Below are positions 44,111 through 53,285 of a stretch of 64,000 bases of DNA, piece after piece. The position numbers and the translations under genes are program-made. Position 1 is the first letter of the stretch; each line of letters opens with the position of its first letter. Below the pieces are notes generated by a model. The model was not told the origin of the DNA and searched no databases. It saw only the letters and a program-made list of their open reading frames with translations. The stretch comes from JBMNMS01 sp050953445 (GTDB taxonomy: Bacteria; Bacillota; Clostridia; Peptostreptococcales; Anaerovoracaceae), in the NCBI GenBank assembly GCA_050953445.1, contig JBMNMS010000002.1, positions 186,001 to 250,000 of the forward strand, written 5' to 3'.

Positions 44111-46708
44111 ATGGATTTCAACAAATTTACAGAGAGGGCGCAGACAGCGGTATCCCAATGTCAAAACATTGCAATTGCCGAGGGTAATCAACAGATTGAC
44201 GGTGAGCATCTGCATCTTGCATTGCTCAAGCAGGAAGATGGGCTAATTCCTAAATTGCTAAGCTTCATGGGGGTAAGGCCTGATGATTTGATCAAAGAAG
44301 TGGAAAATGAAATATCAAAATTACCCAAGGTTCACGGGGATAATGATTCATTATATGCCACTAACAGATTTAATAGAATTATCATGAGCAGTGAAAAAAT
44401 CGCAGCTAATTTTAAGGATGAATTTGTCAGCGTTGAACACTTTTATCTGGCACTATTGGAAGAAAAGGATTCCCCTTCTTCATCTATTTTCAGGAAATAT
44501 AACATTACTAAGGACGGTTTTTTGTCGGCTTTAACCAAGGTTCGCGGAAACCAAAGGGTTACGAGTCAAAACCCGGAGGATAATTACGATGCCTTAAATA
44601 AATATGGAAGGGATCTTGTAGAATTGGCCAGGGAAGGAAAACTTGATCCGGTCATTGGGCGGGATGCTGAAATAAGGCATACCATACAGATTCTGTCCAG
44701 AAGAACAAAAAACAATCCGGTGCTCATAGGTGAGCCGGGTGTGGGTAAAACCGCAGTGGTTGAAGGCCTTGCCCAAAGAATATTACATGGAGATGTGCCT
44801 GAAGGATTGAAGGACAAAACCATATATGCTCTGGATATGGGAGCGCTGATAGCCGGGGCCAAATTTAGGGGCGAATTTGAGGAAAGACTCAAGACAGTCT
44901 TAAATGAGATTGAAAAATCTCAGGGCAGAATAATAATGTTTATCGATGAAATCCACAATATTGTTGGTGCAGGGAAGGCTGAAGGATCCATGGATGCAGG
45001 CAATCTTTTGAAGCCTAAATTGGCCAGAGGCGAGCTGCATTGCATAGGGGCCACTACCTTGGATGAATATCGCAAGCATATTGAGAAGGATGCGGCACTG
45101 GAAAGAAGGTTTCAAAAGATACTTATAGATCAGCCCACGGTAGAGGATACCATTTCCATCCTGAGGGGTCTTAAGGAACGTTTTGAAATACATCATGGGG
45201 TAAGAATTACCGACAATGCATTGATCGCCTGTGCAACCCTTTCCGACAGATATATTAGCGATAGATTTCTTCCTGATAAGGCTATAGACCTCATGGATGA
45301 AGCGGCATCCAAAATACGAATTGAAATAGACAGCATGCCTGCCGAGTTGGATGAGATATCCAGAAAGATAATGCAACTTGAAATAGAAAAACAGGCTTTA
45401 AAGAAGGAATCAGATCAGGCCTCAAAGGTGCGTTTAGAGAATATTAAAAAGGAATTGGCGGAGCTGAAGGAAAGCAATGACACTTTGCGAGCACAATGGG
45501 AAAGTGAGAAGAACGAAATAATCGCATTAAAAGCTACGAAGCAGGAAATAGAGGATGTCAGGCTTCAAATTGAAGAGGCTGAACGCAGGTATGACTTAGA
45601 AAAACTGGCGGAATTAAAATATGGCGAGCTTCCCGCATTGGAAAAGAGATTGGAGGAGGAGAGGAAAAAGGTTGAAAAGACTGCCGAAAACAAACTCTTG
45701 CGGGAGGAGGTTAATGAGGAGGAAATAGCGGAGGTTGTATCAAAATGGACTGGAATTCCTGTCAGTAGGCTTGTGGAATCTGAAAAAGAAAAGCTTCTGC
45801 GCCTGGGGGAAATACTTCACAAGAGGGTAGTCGGCCAGGATGAGGCGGTTACGGCTGTTTCCGAGGCGGTACTTCGTGCAAGGGCAGGGCTTAAAGATGC
45901 GGGAAGGCCCATCGGATCGTTTATATTCCTGGGGCCCACCGGAGTTGGAAAAACCGAATTGGCAAAAGCTCTTTCCGAAACTCTTTTCGACAGTGAAAAG
46001 AACATGATACGCATAGATATGTCGGAATACATGGAGAAGCACTCTGTTTCCAGACTTGTGGGTGCCCCTCCCGGATACGTAGGATACGATGAGGGAGGTC
46101 AATTGACGGAGGCGGTAAGAAGGCGCCCTTACAGCGTTATCTTATTCGATGAAATTGAAAAGGCTCATCCGGATGTGTTCAATATTTTGTTGCAACTTTT
46201 GGATGACGGCCGTTTGACCGACAATCAGGGTCGCACCGTGGATTTTAAAAATACCATCGTGATAATGACATCAAACATAGGCAGCGGATTTCTAATGGAG
46301 AATATCCGTAATGACGGTACCATAAGCGAGGATGTTAAAGAAGATGTGAGAGAGGAGATGAAAAGACATTTTCGACCGGAATTCATTAACAGAATCGATG
46401 ACATAGTGGTATTTTCACCTCTCACCAAGGAACAAATAGTCAAGATAATTGATATCGCAATGACTCGTGTGCAAAACAGGCTAAAAGACAGGAATATGAG
46501 CATCACCTTAAGCGATGATGTCAAGGATTTCATAGCTTCGGAGGTATACTCTCCTGTTTATGGAGCAAGGCCTATAAACAGGTATCTGCAAAAGCATATT
46601 GAGACGGAGCTTGCAGCTATGATCGTTAAAGGTGATCTAATGGAAGGGGACAGTCTAATTATTCAAATGGATGGAGAGGATTCTTTTACTATTAAGAATA
46701 TGGGCTAA
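44111..46708 (+). CDS. clpB: ATP-dependent disaggregase ClpB
   Basis: 865 residues, full length. N domain (1-145), AAA1 with GEPGVGKTA at about 203, the long M-domain coiled coil (about 400-530) that separates ClpB from ClpC/ClpA, AAA2 with GPTGVGKTE at about 607, and a C-terminal domain. It rescues aggregated proteins with DnaK. GGGGGTG precedes the ATG. dnaK, grpE and hrcA are not in the window. Confidence 0.97.
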   Translation: MDFNKFTERAQTAVSQCQNIAIAEGNQQIDGEHLHLALLKQEDGLIPKLLSFMGVRPDDLIKEVENEISKLPKVHGDNDSLYATNRFNRIIMSSEKIAANFKDEFVSVEHFYLALLEEKDSPSSSIFRKYNITKDGFLSALTKVRGNQRVTSQNPEDNYDALNKYGRDLVELAREGKLDPVIGRDAEIRHTIQILSRRTKNNPVLIGEPGVGKTAVVEGLAQRILHGDVPEGLKDKTIYALDMGALIAGAKFRGEFEERLKTVLNEIEKSQGRIIMFIDEIHNIVGAGKAEGSMDAGNLLKPKLARGELHCIGATTLDEYRKHIEKDAALERRFQKILIDQPTVEDTISILRGLKERFEIHHGVRITDNALIACATLSDRYISDRFLPDKAIDLMDEAASKIRIEIDSMPAELDEISRKIMQLEIEKQALKKESDQASKVRLENIKKELAELKESNDTLRAQWESEKNEIIALKATKQEIEDVRLQIEEAERRYDLEKLAELKYGELPALEKRLEEERKKVEKTAENKLLREEVNEEEIAEVVSKWTGIPVSRLVESEKEKLLRLGEILHKRVVGQDEAVTAVSEAVLRARAGLKDAGRPIGSFIFLGPTGVGKTELAKALSETLFDSEKNMIRIDMSEYMEKHSVSRLVGAPPGYVGYDEGGQLTEAVRRRPYSVILFDEIEKAHPDVFNILLQLLDDGRLTDNQGRTVDFKNTIVIMTSNIGSGFLMENIRNDGTISEDVKEDVREEMKRHFRPEFINRIDDIVVFSPLTKEQIVKIIDIAMTRVQNRLKDRNMSITLSDDVKDFIASEVYSPVYGARPINRYLQKHIETELAAMIVKGDLMEGDSLIIQMDGEDSFTIKNMG

Positions 46709-46730
46709 AAAAGGGTATGCAGGCAATGTA

Positions 46731-46757
46731 AGTAGGGGGAATTTATTTCCCCCTACT
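46731..46757. terminator. Bidirectional terminator between clpB and aroB
   Basis: AGTAGGGGGAA and TTCCCCCTACT form a perfect 11-bp stem around a five-base loop, between the two convergent stop codons. Confidence 0.85.
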
Positions 46758-47837
46758 CTATTCAAAAGCTATCTTTATGAATTGTTGCAGTTCATCCAAA
46801 GGTATGGAATGAATCCTGGCAGATCCTATGTGCTTTAATATGACCAGATCAAGTTTGCCAGCGGTTATTTTTTTGTCAAGTTTTGCTGCGTTAAACAGTT
46901 GTTCCGCCGAAAGATCTTTGGGTAAAGAATAATCAATATCGTAATCTTTTAGCAGGTTTTGAAGAAGCTGGGAGGCTCCCGAGTGTGTGAGTCCCATCTT
47001 CTCACCAGCTGTCGTGACCATGTTCATGCCTATGGCCACTGCATTGCCATGGCGATAACGACCTTCCGGATAGCAGTTTTCAATAGCGTGACCTAAGGTG
47101 TGGCCGAAATTCAATAATAGAGCAGCACCTTTTTCCCTGGCATCCTGTTCCAATGCCTGTTTCTTAATAAGGGCACAGCGGTAGATTATTGATTCAAGGC
47201 CGCCGGCCTCCCTGGTTGCCGCCCTTGCCATAAGGTCTGAAAACAAATCCGGGTCGCTTACACATGCGTATTTTATAACTTCCGCCATACCGTCTGCCAG
47301 CAGGTGATCAGGTAGAGTTCGTATGAAGCCGGGGTCAATAAAAATGGCCTTTGGCTGATAGTATGTTCCCGCCATATTCTTACCCTCTGACAGATTGACT
47401 GCACATTTGCTGCCAATGGCAGCATCCACCTGCGCTATTAAGGTGGTAGGCAGCTTAATTAAATTTATACCCCGTTGATAGGTGGCCGCAACAAATCCGG
47501 CCATATCGTTTACTGTGCCGCCTCCAAAAGATATGATGATGTCGTTTCTTGAAATCCTGAAATCAGTTAGTTGTTTGTAAATTCCCGGTAGATTCTTAAA
47601 ATCCTTAAAGCTTTCTCCTGAGGGGCCTTTGATGAGACACCATTTAAGGTTGGCTTTATTCATTTGTTCAGCTAAGAGTTCCCCATAAACGGAACTGGTA
47701 TCATCATCGGTAATTATAGCGATTCTTTTATCGGGATATTGACTTTCCAAAACCCCCCCTAATCGGAAGAAAAGCCCCGTTTCGATTGTAATAATAAATT
47801 TCTGATAATCTAAAGTCATATTTATGGTTTGCCGCAT
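46758..47837 (-). CDS. aroB: 3-dehydroquinate synthase
   Basis: 359 residues. NAD-binding FGGGTVNDMAGF, KLPTTLIAQVDAAIGSK, the metal-binding GHTLGHAIE and a later His. Second step of the shikimate pathway. GGAGGTGA precedes the ATG. No other aro gene is adjacent. The sequence is somewhat divergent around VIKYACVSDPDLF, but all the recognised active-site motifs are intact. Confidence 0.93.
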   Translation of the reverse strand: MRQTINMTLDYQKFIITIETGLFFRLGGVLESQYPDKRIAIITDDDTSSVYGELLAEQMNKANLKWCLIKGPSGESFKDFKNLPGIYKQLTDFRISRNDIIISFGGGTVNDMAGFVAATYQRGINLIKLPTTLIAQVDAAIGSKCAVNLSEGKNMAGTYYQPKAIFIDPGFIRTLPDHLLADGMAEVIKYACVSDPDLFSDLMARAATREAGGLESIIYRCALIKKQALEQDAREKGAALLLNFGHTLGHAIENCYPEGRYRHGNAVAIGMNMVTTAGEKMGLTHSGASQLLQNLLKDYDIDYSLPKDLSAEQLFNAAKLDKKITAGKLDLVILKHIGSARIHSIPLDELQQFIKIAFE

Positions 47838-47922
47838 AATTTCACCTCCGATGACCTTAATGGGATAATATATATTATCTATATATTATACACAAAAAGG
47901 ATGTTAAGAAAAGATAGGTTTC

Positions 47923-47951
47923 TTGCATTTTAAAGGATGCTGGCATATAAT
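47923..47951 (+). promoter_or_regulatory. Sigma-A promoter of the DUF975 gene
   Basis: TTGCAT at 47923-47928 and TATAAT at 47946-47951, spacer 17, 52 bases before the ATG. Confidence 0.75.
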
Positions 47952-48003
47952 AAAAAAAGATTTGTTAGCATTAAGAGTGTTGCCTATGCATAAGGAGAGT
48001 TAA

Positions 48004-48762
48004 ATGGGAAACAATATAATCGTCAATGAGTCAGCACAAACCTTACGTGCACTGGGACGCAGAGCTCTAATGGGGAATTGGGGGATAGCCATAGGGGGGT
48101 TTGTACTATACATGTTGTTGCTGACAGGCCCGGTTTTTTTGATAAATGAAATGTTTGGAAGTGGTGGTTTATCTTTCGATTATGGGAGCACTAATCAGTT
48201 TGAGAATTATAGATCCCTGGCAATGTCAAGTGTAGCAGACAAGTCTATCGCTAACATCTATACCTTATTGGTATCAGGCCCCTTGAGTCTGGGTCTGGTC
48301 ATATTTATAGGATCTGTCTTCCGTAGGGAAGACCCTAGGATAAGTCAGGTATTCAATGGATTTGAGAGGTTTTTAAAGGCGTTTTTAACCTATTTTGTAA
48401 TGAGTTTTTTCATTTTCCTTTGGAGTTTATTGCTGATAATTCCCGGGATAATAGCGTCTTACAGATATTCTATGACCTTTTATATTCTCATGGATAATCC
48501 GGAAATAGGTGTAATGGAAGCTATAAATGCCAGTAAGGAGATGATGCAGAACAACAAATGGAAACTGTTTAGTCTGCACCTATCATTTATCGGATGGTTT
48601 ATTTTAGCTATGATGACATTCGGTTTGGGAATAATATTTTTAGGTCCATACATTGAGACATCCATGTTCGCCTTTTATGAAATAGCCAATGGAAATCTAA
48701 AATTCACACTGGGCCAATCTTCTTTTATGGATGGGAAAAGGGATAGGGATGATTTGGCTTAA
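48004..48762 (+). CDS. DUF975-family integral membrane protein
   Basis: 252 residues with about six membrane segments. The family features seen are the N-terminal cytoplasmic helix (ALGRRALMGNW) and the central LLLIIPGIIASYRYSM block followed by AINASKEMMQNNKWKLF. Function is unknown. AAGGAGAG precedes the ATG. It is flanked by its own promoter and terminator, so it is a single-gene unit. Confidence 0.85.
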   Translation: MGNNIIVNESAQTLRALGRRALMGNWGIAIGGFVLYMLLLTGPVFLINEMFGSGGLSFDYGSTNQFENYRSLAMSSVADKSIANIYTLLVSGPLSLGLVIFIGSVFRREDPRISQVFNGFERFLKAFLTYFVMSFFIFLWSLLLIIPGIIASYRYSMTFYILMDNPEIGVMEAINASKEMMQNNKWKLFSLHLSFIGWFILAMMTFGLGIIFLGPYIETSMFAFYEIANGNLKFTLGQSSFMDGKRDRDDLA

Positions 48763-48810
48763 ATGATGTAAAAATACCTGAACAGAAAATGAGAAAAAAT
48801 CTGAAATTAA

Positions 48811-48845
48811 GTCCGCCATATTAAAATATGGCGGATTTAATTTTG
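48811..48845 (+). terminator. Terminator after the DUF975 gene
   Basis: TCCGCCATATT and AATATGGCGGA form a perfect 11-bp stem with a short A-rich loop, followed by TTTAATTTTG. Confidence 0.82.
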
Positions 48846-48913
48846 TCGGGAACAAAGACAGGCTTTTGAGCATACTAATATAGGTATTACGAAATTGGAA
48901 GGAGTGGATTAAG

Positions 48914-50026
48914 ATGGCTGGAAAAGCAAGACATTTATTCCCCGGTAACAATACCCCGGAGGGCTTTTTTTCATACTATCGCTATATTTTAAATCCTAAG
49001 GAGGCGAAAAAAATATATTGTTTGAAAGGTGGACCCGGAGTGGGTAAATCCACCCTTATGAAAAGGATTGGTCAGGAATTTCAGGAGGCTGGGGAAGATA
49101 TAGATTATTTCCATTGCTCATCCGATAGAAACTCAGTGGATGGCATATTACTGAAGAAAAGAAAGATAGCTATGCTGGATGGTACAGCTCCTCACATGAT
49201 CGATCCCGTAAATCCGGGTGTTGTGGACACTATAATACATCTTGGAGATTTTTGGGATGAAAAGGAGTTGCGCAAGCAAAAACACCATGTTATAGCATCT
49301 GGTGAAAGACTATCATCTCTTTTTTCAGGGGCCTATAACTATCTGAGGGCAGCCGGTGCCATTTACGATAATATAAGAAGTATTTACGGGGAGAGAATTA
49401 GAAAAGAGGAGATTTATAAACTTGGCGCTTCAATAATAAATGAAGAAATGAGTCACAAGGAGATTTCCTCAGTTCGGGGGCGAATAAAAAAGTTTTTTGC
49501 ATCGGCTATTACTCCTCAGGGTATAGTCAATGAAATTCCTTCCTTGCTCCATGGATTTAGGAAAGTTTATATAATTAAAACGGATATTGGCATGGAAACA
49601 GAAAATTTGTTTTCTACTTTTGCTGAAAATGCCATCAACCGGGGTTTTGATGTTGAAGCCTTCTATTGCTCCATGAATCCATCCGGCAAAATAGATCATG
49701 TTTTGTGTCATGACCTGGGCGTCGCTATTATCACGGGGAACGACTATCATAACCTTGATGGAGGAAATGAGAGGACATGGGATGGGGAAGAAGTAGTATA
49801 TATCCCTTTGGGACAATACGCCAACAGGGGTATTTCTGATCCGCTGGCAGCAATTTTTAAAGATAGCAGGGAGAAGATGGACTCTCTCTTAACACAGGGA
49901 ATAAAATGTTTGGAAGAAGCTAAGAAAGAACATGACTTATTAGAAAGCTACTATATTCCCAACATGGATTTTGATGCAATTAACAGCTTGGAGATGGAAA
50001 TTAAAGATGAGATTCTCAGTTTGTAA
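48914..50026 (+). CDS. PRK06851-like protein with duplicated P-loop fold
   Basis: 370 residues. The first half has an intact P-loop GGPGVGKST at about 38-47 followed by YFHCSSDRNSVDG and AMLDGTAPH. The second half repeats the plan from about 220 with KTDIGMETEN in place of the P-loop, then FYCSMNPSGKIDH and IITGNDYH. So it is an internal duplication with a decayed second nucleotide site. The family is common in clostridial spore formers and has no known function. GAAGGAG precedes the ATG. It lies 93 bases upstream of the D-amino-acid operon in the same direction. Confidence 0.8.
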   Translation: MAGKARHLFPGNNTPEGFFSYYRYILNPKEAKKIYCLKGGPGVGKSTLMKRIGQEFQEAGEDIDYFHCSSDRNSVDGILLKKRKIAMLDGTAPHMIDPVNPGVVDTIIHLGDFWDEKELRKQKHHVIASGERLSSLFSGAYNYLRAAGAIYDNIRSIYGERIRKEEIYKLGASIINEEMSHKEISSVRGRIKKFFASAITPQGIVNEIPSLLHGFRKVYIIKTDIGMETENLFSTFAENAINRGFDVEAFYCSMNPSGKIDHVLCHDLGVAIITGNDYHNLDGGNERTWDGEEVVYIPLGQYANRGISDPLAAIFKDSREKMDSLLTQGIKCLEEAKKEHDLLESYYIPNMDFDAINSLEMEIKDEILSL

Positions 50027-50118
50027 AATCAGGCTTTGTATTGCAAGCTATATGTAATAAGTATATAATTAAGAAATTGTTGAATATTGACATAATACGA
50101 GTGGCGGGAGAAAAGGAT

Positions 50119-51207
50119 TTGAAAAAGGAATACCCCCTTGTAGAAATAGATTTAGAAAAGATACGGAACAATATAGATGAAATGGTAGTTCGTTGTGCCA
50201 GGCATGGCATAAGCGTGGCAGGGGTTGTCAAGGCCTTTAATGGTATCCCGCAAATCATGGGTTTATTTGGGGAATCCGGATGCACTTCAATAGCATCCTC
50301 GAGGCTGGAACACTTGGAAGAGGCTAGAATGGCCGGAATACCAGGGCCATATATGGCTATAAGGATTCCTATGTTAAGCGAAATTGAGGATCTGGTCAGG
50401 CTTGCGGATTTTAGTCTCCAAAGCGATCTGACGGCTATTTTGAGTATTGAAAAGGAGTGTTTGAAGCAGGATAAGACCCATTCGATAATATTAATGGCGG
50501 ATCTTGGGGATTTAAGGGAAGGGTTTTGGGATAGAAAAGAACTAATTGCGGCGGCTTTGACTGTGGAGAATACCATGGAAAGAGTGTATTTGGCCGGTAT
50601 CGGAACCAACCTGGGTTGTTACGGATCCGTATGTGCCACACCGGAGAAGTTGGCGAATCTGGTGGACATAGCAGAGGATATAGAAAAGGCCATAGGAAGG
50701 GAGCTTGATATAATATCCGGTGGGGGAAGTACTTCTGTGCCCTTGGTCCTTAACGGAACAATGCCGGGCAGAATAAACCATCTCAGGATAGGGGAGGCAA
50801 TCTGCCTTTCCTACGACTTGGACAAACTTTGGGGTTTGGATGTGGGATTTATGCATCAGGATGCCTTCACCCTGAAAGTTGAAATAGTTGAGATTCGAAA
50901 TAAGCCTACCTATCCTGTGGGGGAATTGTTCGTGGACTGTTTTGGCAATAGAGGAAGTTATGAGGATAGGGGTATCAGAAAGCGGGCGATTGTGGCTCTG
51001 GGGAAACTTGATTTTGCCTTTGATACATCTTTAATTCCCAGATTAGAAGGCGTTGAGATTATAGGGAGCAGCAGCGACCATCTAATTTTAGACATCGAGG
51101 ATGTCCCGATTCCCCTTTCTGTTGGGGATATTTTGGAATTTGATTTGGTTTATGCATCCTTGCTCTATCTTACCAGCTCTAGATATGTGAAAATAGGGTG
51201 TAGGTGA
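50119..51207 (+). CDS. Alanine/ornithine racemase-family PLP enzyme
   Basis: About 362 residues. Fold type III PLP enzyme: an N-terminal strand VEIDLEKIRNN and the PLP-lysine motif VAGVVKAFNG, close to the ornithine-racemase branch rather than to Alr (VKADAYGHG). Then GIGTNLGCYG and ISGGGSTS, both family blocks for phosphate binding. It would make a D-amino acid; the side chain accepted cannot be read. TTG 50119 with GGAG eight bases upstream matches the family N terminus; the frame is open back to 50041. First gene of a four-gene cluster. Confidence 0.78.
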   Translation: MKKEYPLVEIDLEKIRNNIDEMVVRCARHGISVAGVVKAFNGIPQIMGLFGESGCTSIASSRLEHLEEARMAGIPGPYMAIRIPMLSEIEDLVRLADFSLQSDLTAILSIEKECLKQDKTHSIILMADLGDLREGFWDRKELIAAALTVENTMERVYLAGIGTNLGCYGSVCATPEKLANLVDIAEDIEKAIGRELDIISGGGSTSVPLVLNGTMPGRINHLRIGEAICLSYDLDKLWGLDVGFMHQDAFTLKVEIVEIRNKPTYPVGELFVDCFGNRGSYEDRGIRKRAIVALGKLDFAFDTSLIPRLEGVEIIGSSSDHLILDIEDVPIPLSVGDILEFDLVYASLLYLTSSRYVKIGCR

Positions 51208-51232
51208 TAAAAGGGAAGGGAAGGTTATAATT

Positions 51233-52540
51233 ATGATAAAAAAACAGCAACTTATAAATTTATCCGATGATTTTATGCCCTTGCTTTTTGCATCAGATAT
51301 AAATGTGTACAGTGTGGCCAGGGCCTTTCACGAAAAATATGGGATTAAGTCCCATGCCTACGGTAAATTTGCTTCCGGTCCGTGCTATGGAAGCAAAATA
51401 ATGGAGTATAAGGCAAACCCTAAGGTAGACGAACAGGATGTTTTTCTCGAGTTGGTGGTGGAGTTTGCCAGGGTAAATAGGGACAAAAAAATTCTATTAA
51501 TAGGTTGTGGGGATAATTATGTTCAGCTTATAAGCAGGAACAAGGGGGAATTTCCTCCCAACGTAATAGCTCCATATATAGAAGTGGATCTATTAAATGA
51601 TCTCATAAATAAGGAAAAGTTTTATTCCCTTTGTCATAAGCACGGAATACCGTATCCGGATACCTTTGTTCATAACAGGGATATGGGTAGCAATTTTAAT
51701 CTGCTTTTCGATGGCCCTTACATCATTAAACCCTCTGATGGCATAGAATACTGGCGACATCCTTTTGAGGGTCAAAAAAAGGTGTTTAAAGCTGATTCAA
51801 GGGAGGAATTAGTATCGACATTGGAGGACATTTACAACTCGGGCTATGATGAAACTATAATAATACAGAATTTTATACCCGGTGATGACACATATATGAG
51901 GGTTTTAACCAATTATTCCGATAGGTTTGGAAAGGTTCAAATGATGTGTATGGGACATGTTTTGCTGGAGGAACATACTCCGCATGGTATAGGTAATCAT
52001 GCAGTGATAATGACAGGACCTATGGATCAGATAGCCCAGGAACTTCAAATCAAAATTAAGGAGATGCTGGAGGAAATAGGTTTTACAGGTTTTTCAAACC
52101 TGGATATTAAATACGATATGCGGGACAGGCAGTATAAAGTATTTGAGATAAACTGTAGGCAGGGGAGGAGTAATTACTACGTGACCGGGGCCGGGGCTAA
52201 TGTGGCAGAGTATCTTGTAAAGGATTGGGTGGAGGAGGAGGCTTTAAGTTTTAAGCTAATCAATGAGACATCACTTTGGTGGGTTATACCCAAAATGGTT
52301 GCTTTTAAATATATCCCTTCGCAGAAATACAGGGTAGCTATGAGATCCCTCATACGAAATGGAAAGGTGGTCAACCCTCTTTTTTATGGCTCTGATTATG
52401 GAATACTTAGATTTTTAAGGCTAATAAAGAATCAAGTGGGGCAGATGATTAAATATGATAAATATTTAGGGAAGAATTATATAAAAAATTACAGGATAAG
52501 GCGTGGGAGATATATCGAAAGGGATAATCCCGACGAATAG
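51233..52540 (+). CDS. ATP-grasp ligase resembling D-aspartate ligase (Asl family)
   Basis: 435 residues. The N-terminal part (FASDINVYSVARAFHEKYG), LLIGCGDNYVQLIS, LINKEKFYSLCHKHGIPYP and the ATP-grasp core FIPGDDTYMRVL followed by KVFEINCRQGRSN match, as I recall it, the enterococcal D-aspartate ligase. That enzyme activates the beta-carboxyl of D-Asp and joins it to the side-chain amine of the third residue in the wall stem. The acid residues for magnesium (E-x-N in FEINCR) are present. An aspartate-type racemase follows 16 bases later, as racD does with asl in Enterococcus. The acceptor is unknown. Confidence 0.82.
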   Translation: MIKKQQLINLSDDFMPLLFASDINVYSVARAFHEKYGIKSHAYGKFASGPCYGSKIMEYKANPKVDEQDVFLELVVEFARVNRDKKILLIGCGDNYVQLISRNKGEFPPNVIAPYIEVDLLNDLINKEKFYSLCHKHGIPYPDTFVHNRDMGSNFNLLFDGPYIIKPSDGIEYWRHPFEGQKKVFKADSREELVSTLEDIYNSGYDETIIIQNFIPGDDTYMRVLTNYSDRFGKVQMMCMGHVLLEEHTPHGIGNHAVIMTGPMDQIAQELQIKIKEMLEEIGFTGFSNLDIKYDMRDRQYKVFEINCRQGRSNYYVTGAGANVAEYLVKDWVEEEALSFKLINETSLWWVIPKMVAFKYIPSQKYRVAMRSLIRNGKVVNPLFYGSDYGILRFLRLIKNQVGQMIKYDKYLGKNYIKNYRIRRGRYIERDNPDE

Positions 52541-52556
52541 ATAGGAAAAGGAACAG

Positions 52557-53285
52557 ATGTGGGAAAATGAAGGCAAACTTCTGGGGGTTTTAGGAGGTAT
52601 GGGTCCCCTGGCGACACAATTATTTTATAGGCAGGTTATAGAGAGAACCGATGCAAAGAAGGATCAGGAGCATTTGAATATGGTAATTCTTAACCATGCC
52701 ACCATGCCTGATCGTACCCAATCCATACTTTCAGGATTTCATAGTGACATAATGCAAAAACTGAAAAATGATGCTAAAACGCTGGAGACGATGGGGGCGG
52801 TGGCTATTGCTGTGCCATGCAACACATCTCATTACTATCTGGATGAGATTCAAAAGGAAATCTCAATACCCTTTATACATATGATTCGTGAAGCGGTGGC
52901 AGCGGTGGCAACAGGAGGGGAGGGTGTTAAAAAAGTAGGGATATTGGCCACTACCGGAACCATAAGCGGTGGGATGTATCAAGAATCCTGCCTGGATTTT
53001 GGGCTCATGCCTATTGTCCCCTCAGAAAAATCTCAGGATTTGATTATGGGAATCATCTATGAAGGTATTAAAAACGGTGGAGAAATCAATTTTGAGGATT
53101 TTTTGGTTGTAGAGAGGGAATTGAAGGATGCCGGTTGTCACAGTGTTATTATGGCCTGTACTGAACTGTCATGCTTTAAGGAAATGTATAATCTGCCCGG
53201 ATTTTACGTGGATGCTATGGAGATACTGGCCATAAGATCCATTGAAAGGTGTGGGAAACAGGTGAAGGTGAAAGAGTGCATATGA
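52557..53285 (+). CDS. Aspartate/glutamate racemase-family protein
   Basis: 242 residues. The two-cysteine racemase fold: N-terminal GVLGGMGPLAT, first Cys in AVPCNTSHYY, second Cys in MACTELS. N-terminal GGMGPxAT marks the aspartate racemase (RacD/YgeA) branch rather than MurI. It probably makes D-Asp for the ligase encoded upstream. AAAAGGA precedes the ATG. Its stop overlaps the next start (ATGA). Confidence 0.88.
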   Translation: MWENEGKLLGVLGGMGPLATQLFYRQVIERTDAKKDQEHLNMVILNHATMPDRTQSILSGFHSDIMQKLKNDAKTLETMGAVAIAVPCNTSHYYLDEIQKEISIPFIHMIREAVAAVATGGEGVKKVGILATTGTISGGMYQESCLDFGLMPIVPSEKSQDLIMGIIYEGIKNGGEINFEDFLVVERELKDAGCHSVIMACTELSCFKEMYNLPGFYVDAMEILAIRSIERCGKQVKVKECI

